Below, piece by piece: positions 17,691 to 28,221 of a stretch of DNA of 64,000 nucleotides. Origin of the DNA: Rhizobium binae (GTDB lineage Bacteria > Pseudomonadota > Alphaproteobacteria > Rhizobiales > Rhizobiaceae). The translations under genes and the position numbers were made by a program. The first letter of the stretch is position 1. Every line of letters begins with the position of its first letter. The stretch spans positions 1,491,001-1,555,000 of the forward strand of contig NZ_CP071604.1 in assembly GCF_017357225.1 (NCBI RefSeq), written 5' to 3'. Below the pieces are notes generated by a model that was not told the DNA's origin, ran no database searches, and was given only the letters and a program-made list of their open reading frames with translations.

Positions 17691-19568
17691 TTAGTTTGCC
17701 GGCGCAAGCCGCGTGACTACGCCCATGTCGTCGCTTTCGCGCACCTGCTTCAGATGTTCCTCGGCCTGTGTGGCCTCGCGCTGGCGGTTCCACATCGAGG
17801 CATAGAGGCCGTTCCTTTCAAGCAGGGCCGCATGGGTTCCGCGCTCGGCGATTTCACCGCTTTTCAGCACGATGATTTCGTCGGCGCCGATCACGGTCGA
17901 AAGCCGATGGGCGATGACCAGCGTCGTCCGGTTCTTCGAAACCACATCGAGCGCTGTCTGGATTTCCCGCTCCGTCGTCGTGTCGAGCGCTGACGTCGCC
18001 TCGTCGAGGATCAGGATCGGCGGCGCCTTGAGGATGGTGCGGGCGATCGCCACCCGCTGTTTCTCGCCGCCTGAAAGCTTGAGCCCGCGCTCGCCGACTT
18101 TGGTTTCGAAGCCTTCCGGCAGCGTCTCGATGAAATGCGCGATCTGCGCCACTTCGGCTGCGGCAAAGACTTCGCCGTCGCTGGCCGATGTGCGGCCATA
18201 GCGGATGTTATAGGCGACGGTGTCGTTGAAGAGCACGGTATCCTGGGGCACCATGCCGATCACCGAGCGCAGGCTCTTCTGCGTCACCGTGCGGATATCC
18301 TGGCCGTCGACGGTGATCGTGCCGCCCTGGATATCGTAGAAACGGTAGAGCAGCCGCGACAACGTCGATTTGCCCGCACCCGACGGGCCGACAACGGCAA
18401 CCGTCTTGCCGGCCGGCACGTCGAAGGAAATCCCCTTGAGGATCGGACGGGCCGCATCGTAGGCGAAGTGCACGTCCTTGAAGGAGATCGCACCCTGGCC
18501 GATCCGAAGCTCTGCCGCATTGGGCGCGTCGTTGACCTCGGCCTTCACCTCCAGGAGATCGAACATCTGCTCGATGTCGGTCAGTCCCTGGCGGATCTCG
18601 CGGTAAACGAAACCGATGAAGTTGAGCGGCGCGGAAAGCTGCAGCAGCATCGAATTGACGAAAACGAAATCGCCGACCGTCTGCTCGCCGCGCTGGACGG
18701 CCAGCGCCGACAGCACCAGCATGATCGTCGTGCCGATGCCGAAGATGACGCCCTGGCCGAAGTTCAGCCAGCCGAGCGACGTCCAGACATCGGTCGCCGC
18801 CTTCTCGTAGCGTTCCATCGATTTGTCGAAGCGCTTTGCTTCCATCTCCTCGTTGCCGAAATATTTGACGGTCTCAAAATTGAGGAGAGAGTCGATCGCC
18901 TTGGTGTTGGCGTCAGTGTCGCTGTCATTCATCGACCGGCGGATGGCGATGCGCCAGTCGGAGGCGCGGATGGTGAACCAGATATAGGCCCACACCGTGA
19001 AGGCGGTGACGGCGAGATAGGAGAAGCCGTAGCCCCACCAGAAGATCACCGCGGTCAGCAGGAATTCGATGACGGTCGGCACCGAGTTGAGGATCGTGAA
19101 GCGCACGATCGTCTCGATGCCCTTGGTGCCGCGCTCGATGATGCGCGAGAGACCGCCGGTCTTGCGTTCCAGATGGAAGCGCAGCGACAGCTCGTGCATG
19201 TGCACGAAGGTCCTGTAGGCGAGCTGGCGCACCGCATGTTGCCCGACGCTGGCAAACAGCGCGTCGCGCAACTGGTTGAGGCCGAGCTGGATCAGCCGAG
19301 TGACGTTATAGGCGATGACAAGCGCAATGGCGCCGGCAAGGAGCGGCGGCACGGTGCCGGCCAGATCCATCCTGCCGTTCAGTGCGTCAGTCGACCATTT
19401 GAAGAAATAGGGGACAAGCAGCAGGACGAACTTGGAGATCAGCAGATAAACCGAGGCCCAGACGACGCGCATCCTGAGGTCGGGCCGGCCGGCTGGCCAC
19501 ATATAGGGCCAGAGATTGAGAAGCGTGCGCAGCAGGTGGGATTCCGAGACAGTCTTGCCGTTTGCCAT
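17691..19568 (-). CDS. ABC exporter, Atm1/heavy-metal type
   Basis: A 625-residue half-transporter: six membrane helices (about residues 20-320) fused to an ATPase. ATPase motifs: Walker [10 protein letters not shown], signature LSGGEKQR, Walker B ILILDEATSALD, and the H-loop IAHRLSTV. The membrane part contains the LRFHLERKTGGLSRIIERG segment typical of Atm1/HMT1-type exporters, which move glutathione-linked or Fe-S precursor compounds. The chosen ATG at 19568 has GGAGA upstream; a further in-frame start at 19622 exists. It dimerises in the inner membrane. The link to Fe-S trafficking is inference. Confidence 0.9.
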   Translation of the reverse strand: MANGKTVSESHLLRTLLNLWPYMWPAGRPDLRMRVVWASVYLLISKFVLLLVPYFFKWSTDALNGRMDLAGTVPPLLAGAIALVIAYNVTRLIQLGLNQLRDALFASVGQHAVRQLAYRTFVHMHELSLRFHLERKTGGLSRIIERGTKGIETIVRFTILNSVPTVIEFLLTAVIFWWGYGFSYLAVTAFTVWAYIWFTIRASDWRIAIRRSMNDSDTDANTKAIDSLLNFETVKYFGNEEMEAKRFDKSMERYEKAATDVWTSLGWLNFGQGVIFGIGTTIMLVLSALAVQRGEQTVGDFVFVNSMLLQLSAPLNFIGFVYREIRQGLTDIEQMFDLLEVKAEVNDAPNAAELRIGQGAISFKDVHFAYDAARPILKGISFDVPAGKTVAVVGPSGAGKSTLSRLLYRFYDIQGGTITVDGQDIRTVTQKSLRSVIGMVPQDTVLFNDTVAYNIRYGRTSASDGEVFAAAEVAQIAHFIETLPEGFETKVGERGLKLSGGEKQRVAIARTILKAPPILILDEATSALDTTTEREIQTALDVVSKNRTTLVIAHRLSTVIGADEIIVLKSGEIAERGTHAALLERNGLYASMWNRQREATQAEEHLKQVRESDDMGVVTRLAPAN

Positions 19569-19766
19569 GCGTGTCTCCAGTCCGGTCGGAATTGCCGCTG
19601 TCGCCTGTGTCGATGCTGGCAAAGCGCGAGCGGGACGTGCTCGAAAGCGTTTCCCGCGTCACCGCCAGATAGGGTGCCGGGCGGATGAATACAACAAATG
19701 CGGGGCTCTGGAAAAGCCGGGCCGGGCGGTTATCCCGCCCGGCCCGATCATGTTCTTCTGCTTCAT

Positions 19767-21791
19767 TTAAAGGTGCTGGCCGGAAAGGCGTTTGCGGTGC
19801 AGTTCCTCGGCATTCGGCAAGGCATCCTTCGGCAAGCCGAAGATCTGGCCGGGGCGGATGCGGTCGGGATCGGTGATCTTGTCTTCGTTGGCGATGTAGA
19901 TCGTCGTGTAGCGCACGCCGAGGCCGTAGGTCCGGCGCGAGATCTGCCACAGCGTGTCGCCGCGGCGGATGATCACCGCCGCATTGTTGGCCGTCAGCGG
20001 CGCCTGTTCGATCGTTTTCGGCTGATTGCCGGCAGCGTCGTTTGCGGACGGTGCCGCGGATGCAGGGGCCGCAGGCGCGGGTGCGCTGTTGATTTCGGCA
20101 ATAATCGCCTCCAGCCCGTCGAGACCTGCACCGACGGATTTTGCATCCTTCGGCAGGCCCTGCAGCATCTTCAGTGCGTTGGTCGCCTTCTGGGAGGCGG
20201 ACCCGGATGCTTGCTTGAGAGTATCGGACGCGTCTGCGCCCGGGCGGAAGTCGGCAAGTGAGCGCAGTGCGAATTCCGTTGCCGAGCGCGCCGCTGCAAG
20301 CTGTTCGTCGCCGGGCAGCTTGCCATCGGCAAACAGCCCCTTAAGCAGGCCGAAGGCCTTGCCGGCTTCGGCCTTGCGCTTGCCGAGTTCGCCTTCGTCG
20401 AGCGGCACCATCGCGGACGGGCCGTTCGCGTCGGCAGGGCCGGCTTGCGCGGCGACCCTCACCTGGTCGCCAGCCGGACGATTGAAGTTCACCGTCGCGC
20501 GCACGATTACCGTGCCGGCGGGATCGACGACATCGACGCGGATCTTGTGGTCGCCGACCGAAAGCGCTGCAACGCCGTCGATAACGAAATGTCCGTCAGG
20601 ACCGGCCGTGTCCTGGCCGACGAGGTTGTCGTCGGCATAGCCGAGGACCTTGGCGTTGGCGCGCGCCGTGCCGGCGATGAATATTTTGTTACCCTCGATC
20701 TCGACGGCGTTGACCATCACATCGGGCGCCGTGGTCTTGTCGGTTTCGGCCGCGCCGGGAACGGCCGGCGCGGCATTCGTGCCAGCGGCGTCGGGCTGGC
20801 CAGGCGTCTGCAGCGCCAGGTCACCCGTCGCTACGGCCGGAGCGGTCTCGCCGGCCGCTGCCTTGTCGGCAGGCGGCGCCATCGGAGCGGAGGCGTCAGC
20901 GACTTCTGTTCCGCCCGTCGGCGCCGTGATGATGCGGCTTGCGGTGCCGGGCTTGGAGACCATGGCGAGCAAATCGGCGCCATTGCCGTCCTTCGGCACG
21001 GAAACGGTTGCGACTTCTTCGGAAAGCGTGGTCTTGCCATCCTTGCCCGTCACCTTCAGCACAAGCTGGTGGTCGCCGGCCGGAAGCGGATTGTCGAGGA
21101 CGGCGGCGAAATCGCCGCTCGGACCGATATCGGCCGTCGTCACTACCTTTTCGCCGTCGAGCACTTCAAGCTTGCCGTTCGGCTCGGCCGAGCCGGCGAT
21201 GACGGTCGATCCGTCAGGCTCGACGCGCAGGACGTCGAAGGCGGGAAGTTTCGGACCGGCATTCGCCGCTGTTGCAGGCTCGGGGGCGCCTGTCAGCGCA
21301 GCCTCGGCCCTGGCGATTGCGGCAGGTACATCGGCGATGTTTTCAGGCAGCGACTGCACGATGGCGAGCGCCTTGGCGCCGCCTCCCTTGGCCTTGGCGG
21401 CAGCGGCTTGTGTTGCCGGGTCGACGCCCTCGGGAATGGTGAAGCCGGCAAGTGCGCTCAGCGCATTGATCGTCTTGGTCTTGGCGGCGGTGAAGACATC
21501 GATGGCCGGGCCTTTGCCGTCGGCAAACAGCGCCTTGAGCTCGCCGAGCGCCACGCCGGCGTCGGCCGAAAGGCGGCTCAGCTGGCCGGCAACGGCAGCC
21601 GGGTCGGCAGCAGTGGAGCGCGACGTCTTTGCCGCTTCGTTAACCGTGTTCTTGAGCTCCGTGCTCGCTTGGTTGATGGCATCGCCGACCTTGGTTGCAT
21701 CGCCGCCGATGCGTGGCATAACGAAGAACACCATCAGTAGGATTGCGATTACGAGTACTGCAAGGGCCAGCAAGCCGGCACGGTTCTTCAT
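19767..21791 (-). CDS. Membrane-anchored LysM protein with mirrored domains
   Basis: A 674-residue protein: N-terminal membrane helix (about residues 5-28), helical module H1 (about 60-165), Ig-like beta domain 1 (about 180-262), Ala/Pro linker, Ig-like beta domain 2 (about 345-425), helical module H2 (about 450-550), Ala/Pro linker and a C-terminal LysM (about 610-660; IIRRGDTLWQISRRTYGLG). H1 and H2 share patterns such as LKALFADGK / LKGLFADGK. LysM binds peptidoglycan, so the protein likely spans periplasm from inner membrane to cell wall. Of two adjacent ATGs, the second is best spaced from GGGAGA. It is divergent from the LOG gene. Confidence 0.88.
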   Translation of the reverse strand: MKNRAGLLALAVLVIAILLMVFFVMPRIGGDATKVGDAINQASTELKNTVNEAAKTSRSTAADPAAVAGQLSRLSADAGVALGELKALFADGKGPAIDVFTAAKTKTINALSALAGFTIPEGVDPATQAAAAKAKGGGAKALAIVQSLPENIADVPAAIARAEAALTGAPEPATAANAGPKLPAFDVLRVEPDGSTVIAGSAEPNGKLEVLDGEKVVTTADIGPSGDFAAVLDNPLPAGDHQLVLKVTGKDGKTTLSEEVATVSVPKDGNGADLLAMVSKPGTASRIITAPTGGTEVADASAPMAPPADKAAAGETAPAVATGDLALQTPGQPDAAGTNAAPAVPGAAETDKTTAPDVMVNAVEIEGNKIFIAGTARANAKVLGYADDNLVGQDTAGPDGHFVIDGVAALSVGDHKIRVDVVDPAGTVIVRATVNFNRPAGDQVRVAAQAGPADANGPSAMVPLDEGELGKRKAEAGKAFGLLKGLFADGKLPGDEQLAAARSATEFALRSLADFRPGADASDTLKQASGSASQKATNALKMLQGLPKDAKSVGAGLDGLEAIIAEINSAPAPAAPASAAPSANDAAGNQPKTIEQAPLTANNAAVIIRRGDTLWQISRRTYGLGVRYTTIYIANEDKITDPDRIRPGQIFGLPKDALPNAEELHRKRLSGQHL

Positions 21792-21949
21792 CATTATGTC
21801 TCCCAAGGCGGCAATTTGCCGTAGTACCGAAAATTGCTAGCGATTCCCGTTGCTTTTCACAAGCATTCAAAGCAATCAGGCAAGCTAGGCATGCTGCTTT
21901 TCAGTCAATTTTCTTGACTGCATTGAAATGAAATAGTTGTTTCGCCTCC

Positions 21950-22573
21950 ATGACCGAACAATCTGTATCGATTCGATCCATCTGCGTTTACTGCGGCTCA
22001 AGGCCGGGACGAGATCCGTCCCACATGGCGGCCGGGCGCGCTCTCGGAAGAGAGATCGCCGAATACGGCCTGCGCCTCGTCTATGGCGGGGGTACCAAAG
22101 GCATCATGGGCGCGGTTGCAAGCGGGGTGCTTTCAGGCGGCGGTCAGGTCACGGGGATCATCCCGGAATTCCTGATCGATATGGAAGCGACTCGCCATTC
22201 GCTCGGTCAGCTCAACGAACTCATTGTAACCCCTGACATGCATGCGCGCAAACATACGATGTTCGAGCGCTCCGATGCCTTCGTCGCGCTGCCGGGCGGC
22301 ATCGGAACGCTGGAGGAGATCGTCGAGATCATGACCTGGGCCCAGCTCGGCCGCCATGAAAAGCCGATGGTCTTTGCCAACATCAACGGCTTCTGGGATC
22401 CGATGATGGAACTGATGCGCCATATGACCGAAGAAGGTTTCCTGCACACCGCCCACCGGGTGCAGCCGCTCGTCGTCGACGAGATATCCGGCATCATTCC
22501 CGCGATCATGGCCCAGGCAGCCCAGCTCGCCGCCGATCGTGATGGCGAGGACGAGGTGATCTCGAAGATGTGA
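21950..22573 (+). CDS. LOG-family protein (TIGR00730)
   Basis: A 207-residue Rossmann-fold protein of the LOG family, whose plant and bacterial members release free cytokinin by hydrolysing cytokinin riboside 5'-monophosphate. The signature PGGIGTLEE is at 115-123 and R100-K101 (HARKHTM) matches the second active-site motif. Other members hydrolyse AMP or GMP (family knowledge), so cytokinin activation is possible in a plant-associated bacterium but not shown. GCCTCC-type ribosome binding site is weak. It is transcribed from the divergent region shared with the LysM gene. Confidence 0.88.
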   Translation: MTEQSVSIRSICVYCGSRPGRDPSHMAAGRALGREIAEYGLRLVYGGGTKGIMGAVASGVLSGGGQVTGIIPEFLIDMEATRHSLGQLNELIVTPDMHARKHTMFERSDAFVALPGGIGTLEEIVEIMTWAQLGRHEKPMVFANINGFWDPMMELMRHMTEEGFLHTAHRVQPLVVDEISGIIPAIMAQAAQLAADRDGEDEVISKM

Positions 22574-22591
22574 GGAAGGTTCCCGCCGGCT

Positions 22592-23506
22592 TCAGCGCCC
22601 GCGGCCTCCCTTCAGCATCGACCAGCTGTAGAAGAACAGCCCCGCCCAGATCAGCGGAAAGGCGATCATGCGCGCCGTGCCGAGCGGCTCTTGAAAAGCG
22701 AACACTGCGATCAGGAAGATCATCGTCGGCGCGATATACTGCATGATACCGATCGTCGAGAGCTTCAAGAGCTTGGCGCCGTTGGCATAGATCATCAACG
22801 GCACGGCGGTGATGACGCCGCAGCCGAGCAGCAGAGTCGTGTCGGCGAGGCCGGTGCGGTAGAGATGGCCCTGGCCGCTGCCGAATTCGAGATAGAGGAT
22901 ATAGAGGAGGGCAGGCCCACTCAGGATCAGCACCTCCAGGAAAAAGCCCTGGTTCGGTCCGAGCGGCAGCGTCTTGCGGAGCAGGGCGTAAAAACCCCAG
23001 CTGACCGCAAGCGTCAGCGCCACCCACGGAATGCCGCCGCTATCGAAGGCGAGAATGGCGACGGCGAGTCCTGCAAGCGCAATCGCCGCGATCTGCAGCG
23101 GCTGCAGCTTTTCCTTCAGAAGCACCGCGCCGAGGAAGATGCTGAACAGCGGATTGATGAAATAGCCAAGTGCGGCATCGAGCGAATGGCCGGCGCCGAT
23201 CGCCCAGACATAGGTGCCCCAATTGACGGTGATCAGCGACGCCGTCAGCGCGGCCATCGCCAGCATGCGCGGCGAGCGCAGCGCTGCGCGGATATCGCCG
23301 GTGCGTCCGAGCACGATCAGCACGACGCCGGCCAGCGGCAGCGACCAGATGATGCGATGGGCGATGACTTCGGCCGGCGGAATATGCGCCACCGCCTTCA
23401 TATAGAACGGCAGGAAGCCCCAGAGCAGATAGGCAGTCAGTGCGAAGGCGAAACCGCGCGGACTGTCTTCGTTCTTGGCCAAGGGAACGGATGCATCGGT
23501 CGACAT
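22592..23506 (-). CDS. rarD: EamA/RarD-type transporter
   Basis: A 304-residue inner-membrane protein with about ten hydrophobic helices in two EamA-like halves. The opening GFAFALTAYLLWGFLPFYMKAV and motif PPAEVIAHRIIWSLP are typical of RarD. Substrate unknown; RarD is annotated as a chloramphenicol-sensitivity protein in other bacteria. It converges with the LOG gene, with 18 bases between stops. Confidence 0.9.
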   Translation of the reverse strand: MSTDASVPLAKNEDSPRGFAFALTAYLLWGFLPFYMKAVAHIPPAEVIAHRIIWSLPLAGVVLIVLGRTGDIRAALRSPRMLAMAALTASLITVNWGTYVWAIGAGHSLDAALGYFINPLFSIFLGAVLLKEKLQPLQIAAIALAGLAVAILAFDSGGIPWVALTLAVSWGFYALLRKTLPLGPNQGFFLEVLILSGPALLYILYLEFGSGQGHLYRTGLADTTLLLGCGVITAVPLMIYANGAKLLKLSTIGIMQYIAPTMIFLIAVFAFQEPLGTARMIAFPLIWAGLFFYSWSMLKGGRGR

Positions 23507-23712
23507 CGGGTGTTTCCATCTTTGTTCTTCTTCTGATCCGGCCTAGCTTAAGCGCCGTGAATAGGCCAATTCATTTCGTTGAATGAATGGTCAGAGCATT
23601 TGAAACAATGTCGACCCGATGGCGAACACGAGCGGTCGCCCTGCCGGGAACTCTGCGGCCGAAACGCAGGTTATAGCGGCGCCGGCAGCGCCGGCGAACC
23701 GGCCGAACAGAC

Positions 23713-25326
23713 TTATTCCGCCGCGATCTTGCCCGCCAGCTGCCGGTTCTTCATCAGCTTGTAGATGACGGAATCCATCAGCGCCTGGAACGAGGCATCG
23801 ATGATGTTCTCCGAGACGCCGACCGTCCACCAGCGCACGCCGTCGCTGTCGGTGGATTCGATCAGCACGCGGGTGATCGCCTCCGTGCCGCCATTGAGGA
23901 TACGCACCTTGAAATCGGCGAGCACCAGATCGTCGATCTCGTGCTGGTACTTGCCGAAATCCTTGCGCAGCGCCAGGTCGAGCGCGTTGACAGGACCTTC
24001 GGCGTCGGCAACCGACATCAGCGTCTGACCGTCGATGGTGATCTTGACCACCGCTTCCGAGACGATTTTCACGCGGCCGAGACTGTCGAAACGGCGCTCG
24101 ATCATCACCCGGAAGCCTTCGATGGTGAAGAATTCCGGGATGGTGCCGAGTGTGCGATGCGCCAGGAGCTCGAAGCTCGCATCGGCGCCCTCATAGGCAT
24201 AGCCGACGGATTCCCGTTCCTTGACGATCGAGATCAAGAGGTCGAGCTTCGGATCGTCCTTGCCGACGGTGATGCCGCGCCTCTTCAGCGCATTGATGAA
24301 GTTCGCCTTGCCGCCCTGGTCGGATACCATGACCTTTCGAAAATTGCCGACGCTTTCCGGCGGCACATGTTCATAGGTCTTCGGATCTTTCAGCAGCGCC
24401 GATGCGTGGATACCGGCCTTGGTGGCGAAGGCGGAAGCGCCGACATAGGGCATCTGGTGGTCGGGCGAGCGGTTGAGCAGCTCGTCGAAGGCATGCGAGA
24501 GGCGGGTGAGGTTGAGCAGCCGCTCCTCGTCGATCGCTGTTTCGAAGCGTGTGTTGTAAGCGCTCTTCAGTGCCAGCGTTGGGATCAGCGTCACTAGGTT
24601 GGCGTTGCCGCAGCGCTCGCCGATGCCGTTCAGCGTGCCCTGGATCTGCCGGACGCCGGCTTCGACCGCAGCCAATGAGTTGGCGACGGCCTGGCCGGTG
24701 TCGTTATGGGCATGGATGCCGAGACAGCGGCCGGGCACGCCTGCTGCGATCACCGCCTCGACAATGGCGCGGACTTCCGGCGGCTGCGTGCCACCATTGG
24801 TGTCGCAGAGCACGACCCAGCGGGCGCCGCTCTCATAGGCGGTCTTGGCGCAGGCGATCGCATAAGCCGGATTGGCCTTGAAACCATCGAAGAAATGCTC
24901 GCAGTCGACGATCGCCTCCTTGCCGGCGCCGACCGCCGCCTTGATGCTTTCGGCGATGCATTCGAGATTTTCCTCGTTGGTGCAGCCGAGCGCCACCGCG
25001 ACATGGTAGTCCCAGCTCTTGGCGACGAAACAGATGGCGTCGGATTTTGCCTGCAGCAGCCCGGCAATGCCGGGATCGTTGGAGACCGAAACGCCCGCCC
25101 GCTTCGTCATGCCGAAGGCGACGAAGGTCGCCTGGCTGGTGCGCTTCTCGCCGAAAAAGGCCGTATCCGTCGGATTTGCGCCGGGATATCCGCCCTCGAC
25201 ATAATCGAGGCCGAACTCATCCAGCATGGCGGCGATCGCAATCTTGTCCTCGACGGAAAAATCGATTCCGGGCGTCTGCTGCCCATCCCGGAGCGTCGTG
25301 TCGAAGAGGTAGATGCGTTCTTTCAT
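23713..25326 (-). CDS. cimA: (R)-citramalate synthase
   Basis: A 537-residue member of the isopropylmalate/homocitrate synthase family of CimA type, which condenses pyruvate and acetyl-CoA to citramalate in a threonine-independent route to isoleucine. The catalytic opening FDTTLRDGQQTPG (residues 8-20), HAHNDTGQAVANS and GTLNGIGERCGN are all present, and a C-terminal regulatory domain runs from about residue 395. Length matches CimA rather than leuA. Downstream of the proline iminopeptidase on the same strand after a 51-base gap. Assignment versus a homocitrate-type enzyme rests on overall resemblance. Confidence 0.9.
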   Translation of the reverse strand: MKERIYLFDTTLRDGQQTPGIDFSVEDKIAIAAMLDEFGLDYVEGGYPGANPTDTAFFGEKRTSQATFVAFGMTKRAGVSVSNDPGIAGLLQAKSDAICFVAKSWDYHVAVALGCTNEENLECIAESIKAAVGAGKEAIVDCEHFFDGFKANPAYAIACAKTAYESGARWVVLCDTNGGTQPPEVRAIVEAVIAAGVPGRCLGIHAHNDTGQAVANSLAAVEAGVRQIQGTLNGIGERCGNANLVTLIPTLALKSAYNTRFETAIDEERLLNLTRLSHAFDELLNRSPDHQMPYVGASAFATKAGIHASALLKDPKTYEHVPPESVGNFRKVMVSDQGGKANFINALKRRGITVGKDDPKLDLLISIVKERESVGYAYEGADASFELLAHRTLGTIPEFFTIEGFRVMIERRFDSLGRVKIVSEAVVKITIDGQTLMSVADAEGPVNALDLALRKDFGKYQHEIDDLVLADFKVRILNGGTEAITRVLIESTDSDGVRWWTVGVSENIIDASFQALMDSVIYKLMKNRQLAGKIAAE

Positions 25327-25377
25327 GTCGTTTCCTCCCGCCAGGCGGGTGTTGTTGAAATGCGGATGCTGCGCTGT

Positions 25378-26818
<1,441 letters not shown>

Positions 26819-26822
<4 letters not shown>

Positions 26823-27298
26823 AGGCGTTCTCCGAGTGGCCAGCTTTCCGTGTCGTGATCCGGGTGCTGATGGTTGCTTGCCGCGATCGCGTTCTCGCGG
26901 TCGGGCGTTTCAGGCAGGGGTTCCACGGGCAGGTCGTCGATGGCGTGAAACCAGGACATCTTGCGGCCGGTGCTCGATTGCATCACGGGCCTGACGGCAT
27001 CGGGGTCATCGAGCGAACCGAGCGTGATATTGATGAAGTCCGCGTCCGGAATGTCATAGAACAGGGGCGTGCCGCAATCGCCGCAGAAGCCGCGCCGCAC
27101 AAGATCCGAGGACTGGAACCATTTCGGCGCACCGCGCGTCAGCTCGAAAGTTATGCGCGTGGCGGCCGCAAGCGGCAGGAAATAGTTGCCGGCCGCCTTC
27201 TGGCACATCCGGCAGTGGCAGATATGGGGGTAGCCGAGCTCACCGCGGGCGCGATAGCGAACCGCGCCGCACTGGCACCCGCCGGTCTGTTTCGTCAT
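26819..27298 (-). CDS. GFA-domain protein, paralogue 2
   Basis: A 159-residue GFA-fold protein with GGCQCGAVRYR, CHCRMCQK and GFCGDCGTPL, ending with HPDHDTESWP. Start is the ATG at 27298; the frame runs open to 27328, but homology and the tandem organisation favour MTKQTGGCQCGAV. It lies five bases from the next paralogue's stop and overlaps paralogue 1 by ATGA, which implies co-translation. The middle region differs most among the three (FINITLGSLDDPDAV here), suggesting divergent substrate pockets. Confidence 0.88.
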
Positions 27299-27303
27299 TT
27301 TGC

Positions 27304-27780
27304 TCAAACGCGATCCTCCGGCGGCCAAACCTGCGTATCATGGTCGGGATGCTGATAAGAAACCAGTTCGTGCAGGAAGGAGCCTGCCGTCAGATCGGCC
27401 TCGGTCCGCTCTCCCGGCAATTCGTGCAGGCGATCGACGAAGCCGATCTTGCCTTCCACGCCCCATTGAATGGTCGGCGGCAGGGACGACGGATCGTCGA
27501 AGGCGCCCGCGGCGATCGCAACCCCGTCAGGCGCCTCGTAGGAGAGCGGTGTACCACAGTCTGCGCAGAAGCCGCGCTCGACGAAATTGGAAGAACGGAA
27601 GTTTTTCCGCTCTCCCCGTGTCCATTCGAAATCAGCGCCGCGCACGGAGACGAGTGGCGCATAATAAGCCCCGAACGCCTTCTGGCACATGCGGCAATGA
27701 CAGATCGACGAGTCCTTGAGTTCGCCGCTGACGCGGAAGCGGATCGCGCCGCATTGGCAGCCGCCTGTATAGGTGGTCAT
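27304..27780 (-). CDS. GFA-domain protein, paralogue 3
   Basis: A 158-residue GFA-fold protein with GGCQCGAIRFR, CHCRMCQK and GFCADCGTPL, ending with HPDHDTQVWP. The start MTTYTGGCQ at 27780 overlaps the DUF559 stop as ATGA (27777-27780), so it is translationally coupled to that gene. It is the first of three tandem paralogues. Their shared C-terminal motif and order suggest duplication followed by divergence. Confidence 0.88.
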   Translation of the reverse strand: MTTYTGGCQCGAIRFRVSGELKDSSICHCRMCQKAFGAYYAPLVSVRGADFEWTRGERKNFRSSNFVERGFCADCGTPLSYEAPDGVAIAAGAFDDPSSLPPTIQWGVEGKIGFVDRLHELPGERTEADLTAGSFLHELVSYQHPDHDTQVWPPEDRV

Positions 27781-28070
27781 GGCAGGTCCTTTCCGGTGAT
27801 GCGGATAATCTGGCTGCACACGTTGTCGATATCCCTCAGGGTATCGTCGTTCCAGAAGCGCAGAACGGTCCAGCCGTCATCGTAGGAAGCATTCGGGGCG
27901 AGGGCATGCTGCGAGCCGTCTATCTCGACGATGAGGCGATGAGTGGGGCATGCGAAACCAACGACATAACCGGCGATCGGCACCGGTCGGCGGAAGCTGA
28001 GATCCATCAGGCGATAGGCACGATGCTCTTTCCACAGTTTCAGCTCAGCATCAGTCATTGCCTTGCGCAT
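27777..28070 (-). CDS. DUF559 (Vsr-like endonuclease fold) protein
   Basis: A protein of about 97 residues with the DUF559 pattern MTDAELKLWKEHR, FRRPVPIAGYVVGFAC, LIVEIDGSQH and VLRFWNDD. The fold is related to very-short-patch-repair endonucleases. The central helix looks shortened: the stretch between DGSQH and VLRFWND holds only 12 residues, less than usual for the family (recalled), so an internal deletion is possible. The start is uncertain. The frame runs open to 28220, but that would translate a repeated palindromic element, so ATG 28070 is proposed. Confidence 0.65.
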   Translation of the reverse strand: MRKAMTDAELKLWKEHRAYRLMDLSFRRPVPIAGYVVGFACPTHRLIVEIDGSQHALAPNASYDDGWTVLRFWNDDTLRDIDNVCSQIIRITGKDLP

Positions 28071-28153
28071 GCGCCGGGCGTGCGCCCGCCTGTGTGGTGG
28101 TGCGAAGCCACTTGGTGCGCGGTCGATATCTTGGAAAGCCGGCGCGCCTTGCC

Positions 28154-28199
28154 GATCTCCCCCCTTGTGGGGGAGATGCCCGGCAGGGCAGAGGGGGGT
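28154..28199. repeat. GC-rich intergenic palindromic element
   Basis: A stretch between cysS and the DUF559 gene with a perfect 9-bp stem, ATCTCCCCC at 28155-28163 and GGGGGAGAT at 28169-28177, and a five-base loop, followed by a GCCCGGCAGGGC hairpin. Elements of this sequence are very common in Rhizobiales intergenic DNA (recalled, not searched). It may end cysS transcription. Confidence 0.6.
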
Positions 28200-28221
28200 A
28201 TATCGAGCCGCCCAACCCATC

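Noticed and set aside
18135..19688. Open frame of 517 codons on the plus strand
   Set aside because: Antisense to the ABC exporter, whose ATPase motifs are complete.
23650..23705. Repeated GCGCCGGC sequence downstream of cimA
   Set aside because: Short GC-rich inverted repeats without a T-tract; likely chance at this base composition.
25327..25377. Possible amino-acid attenuator before cimA
   Set aside because: The gap is only 51 bases and shows no leader peptide or paired hairpins.
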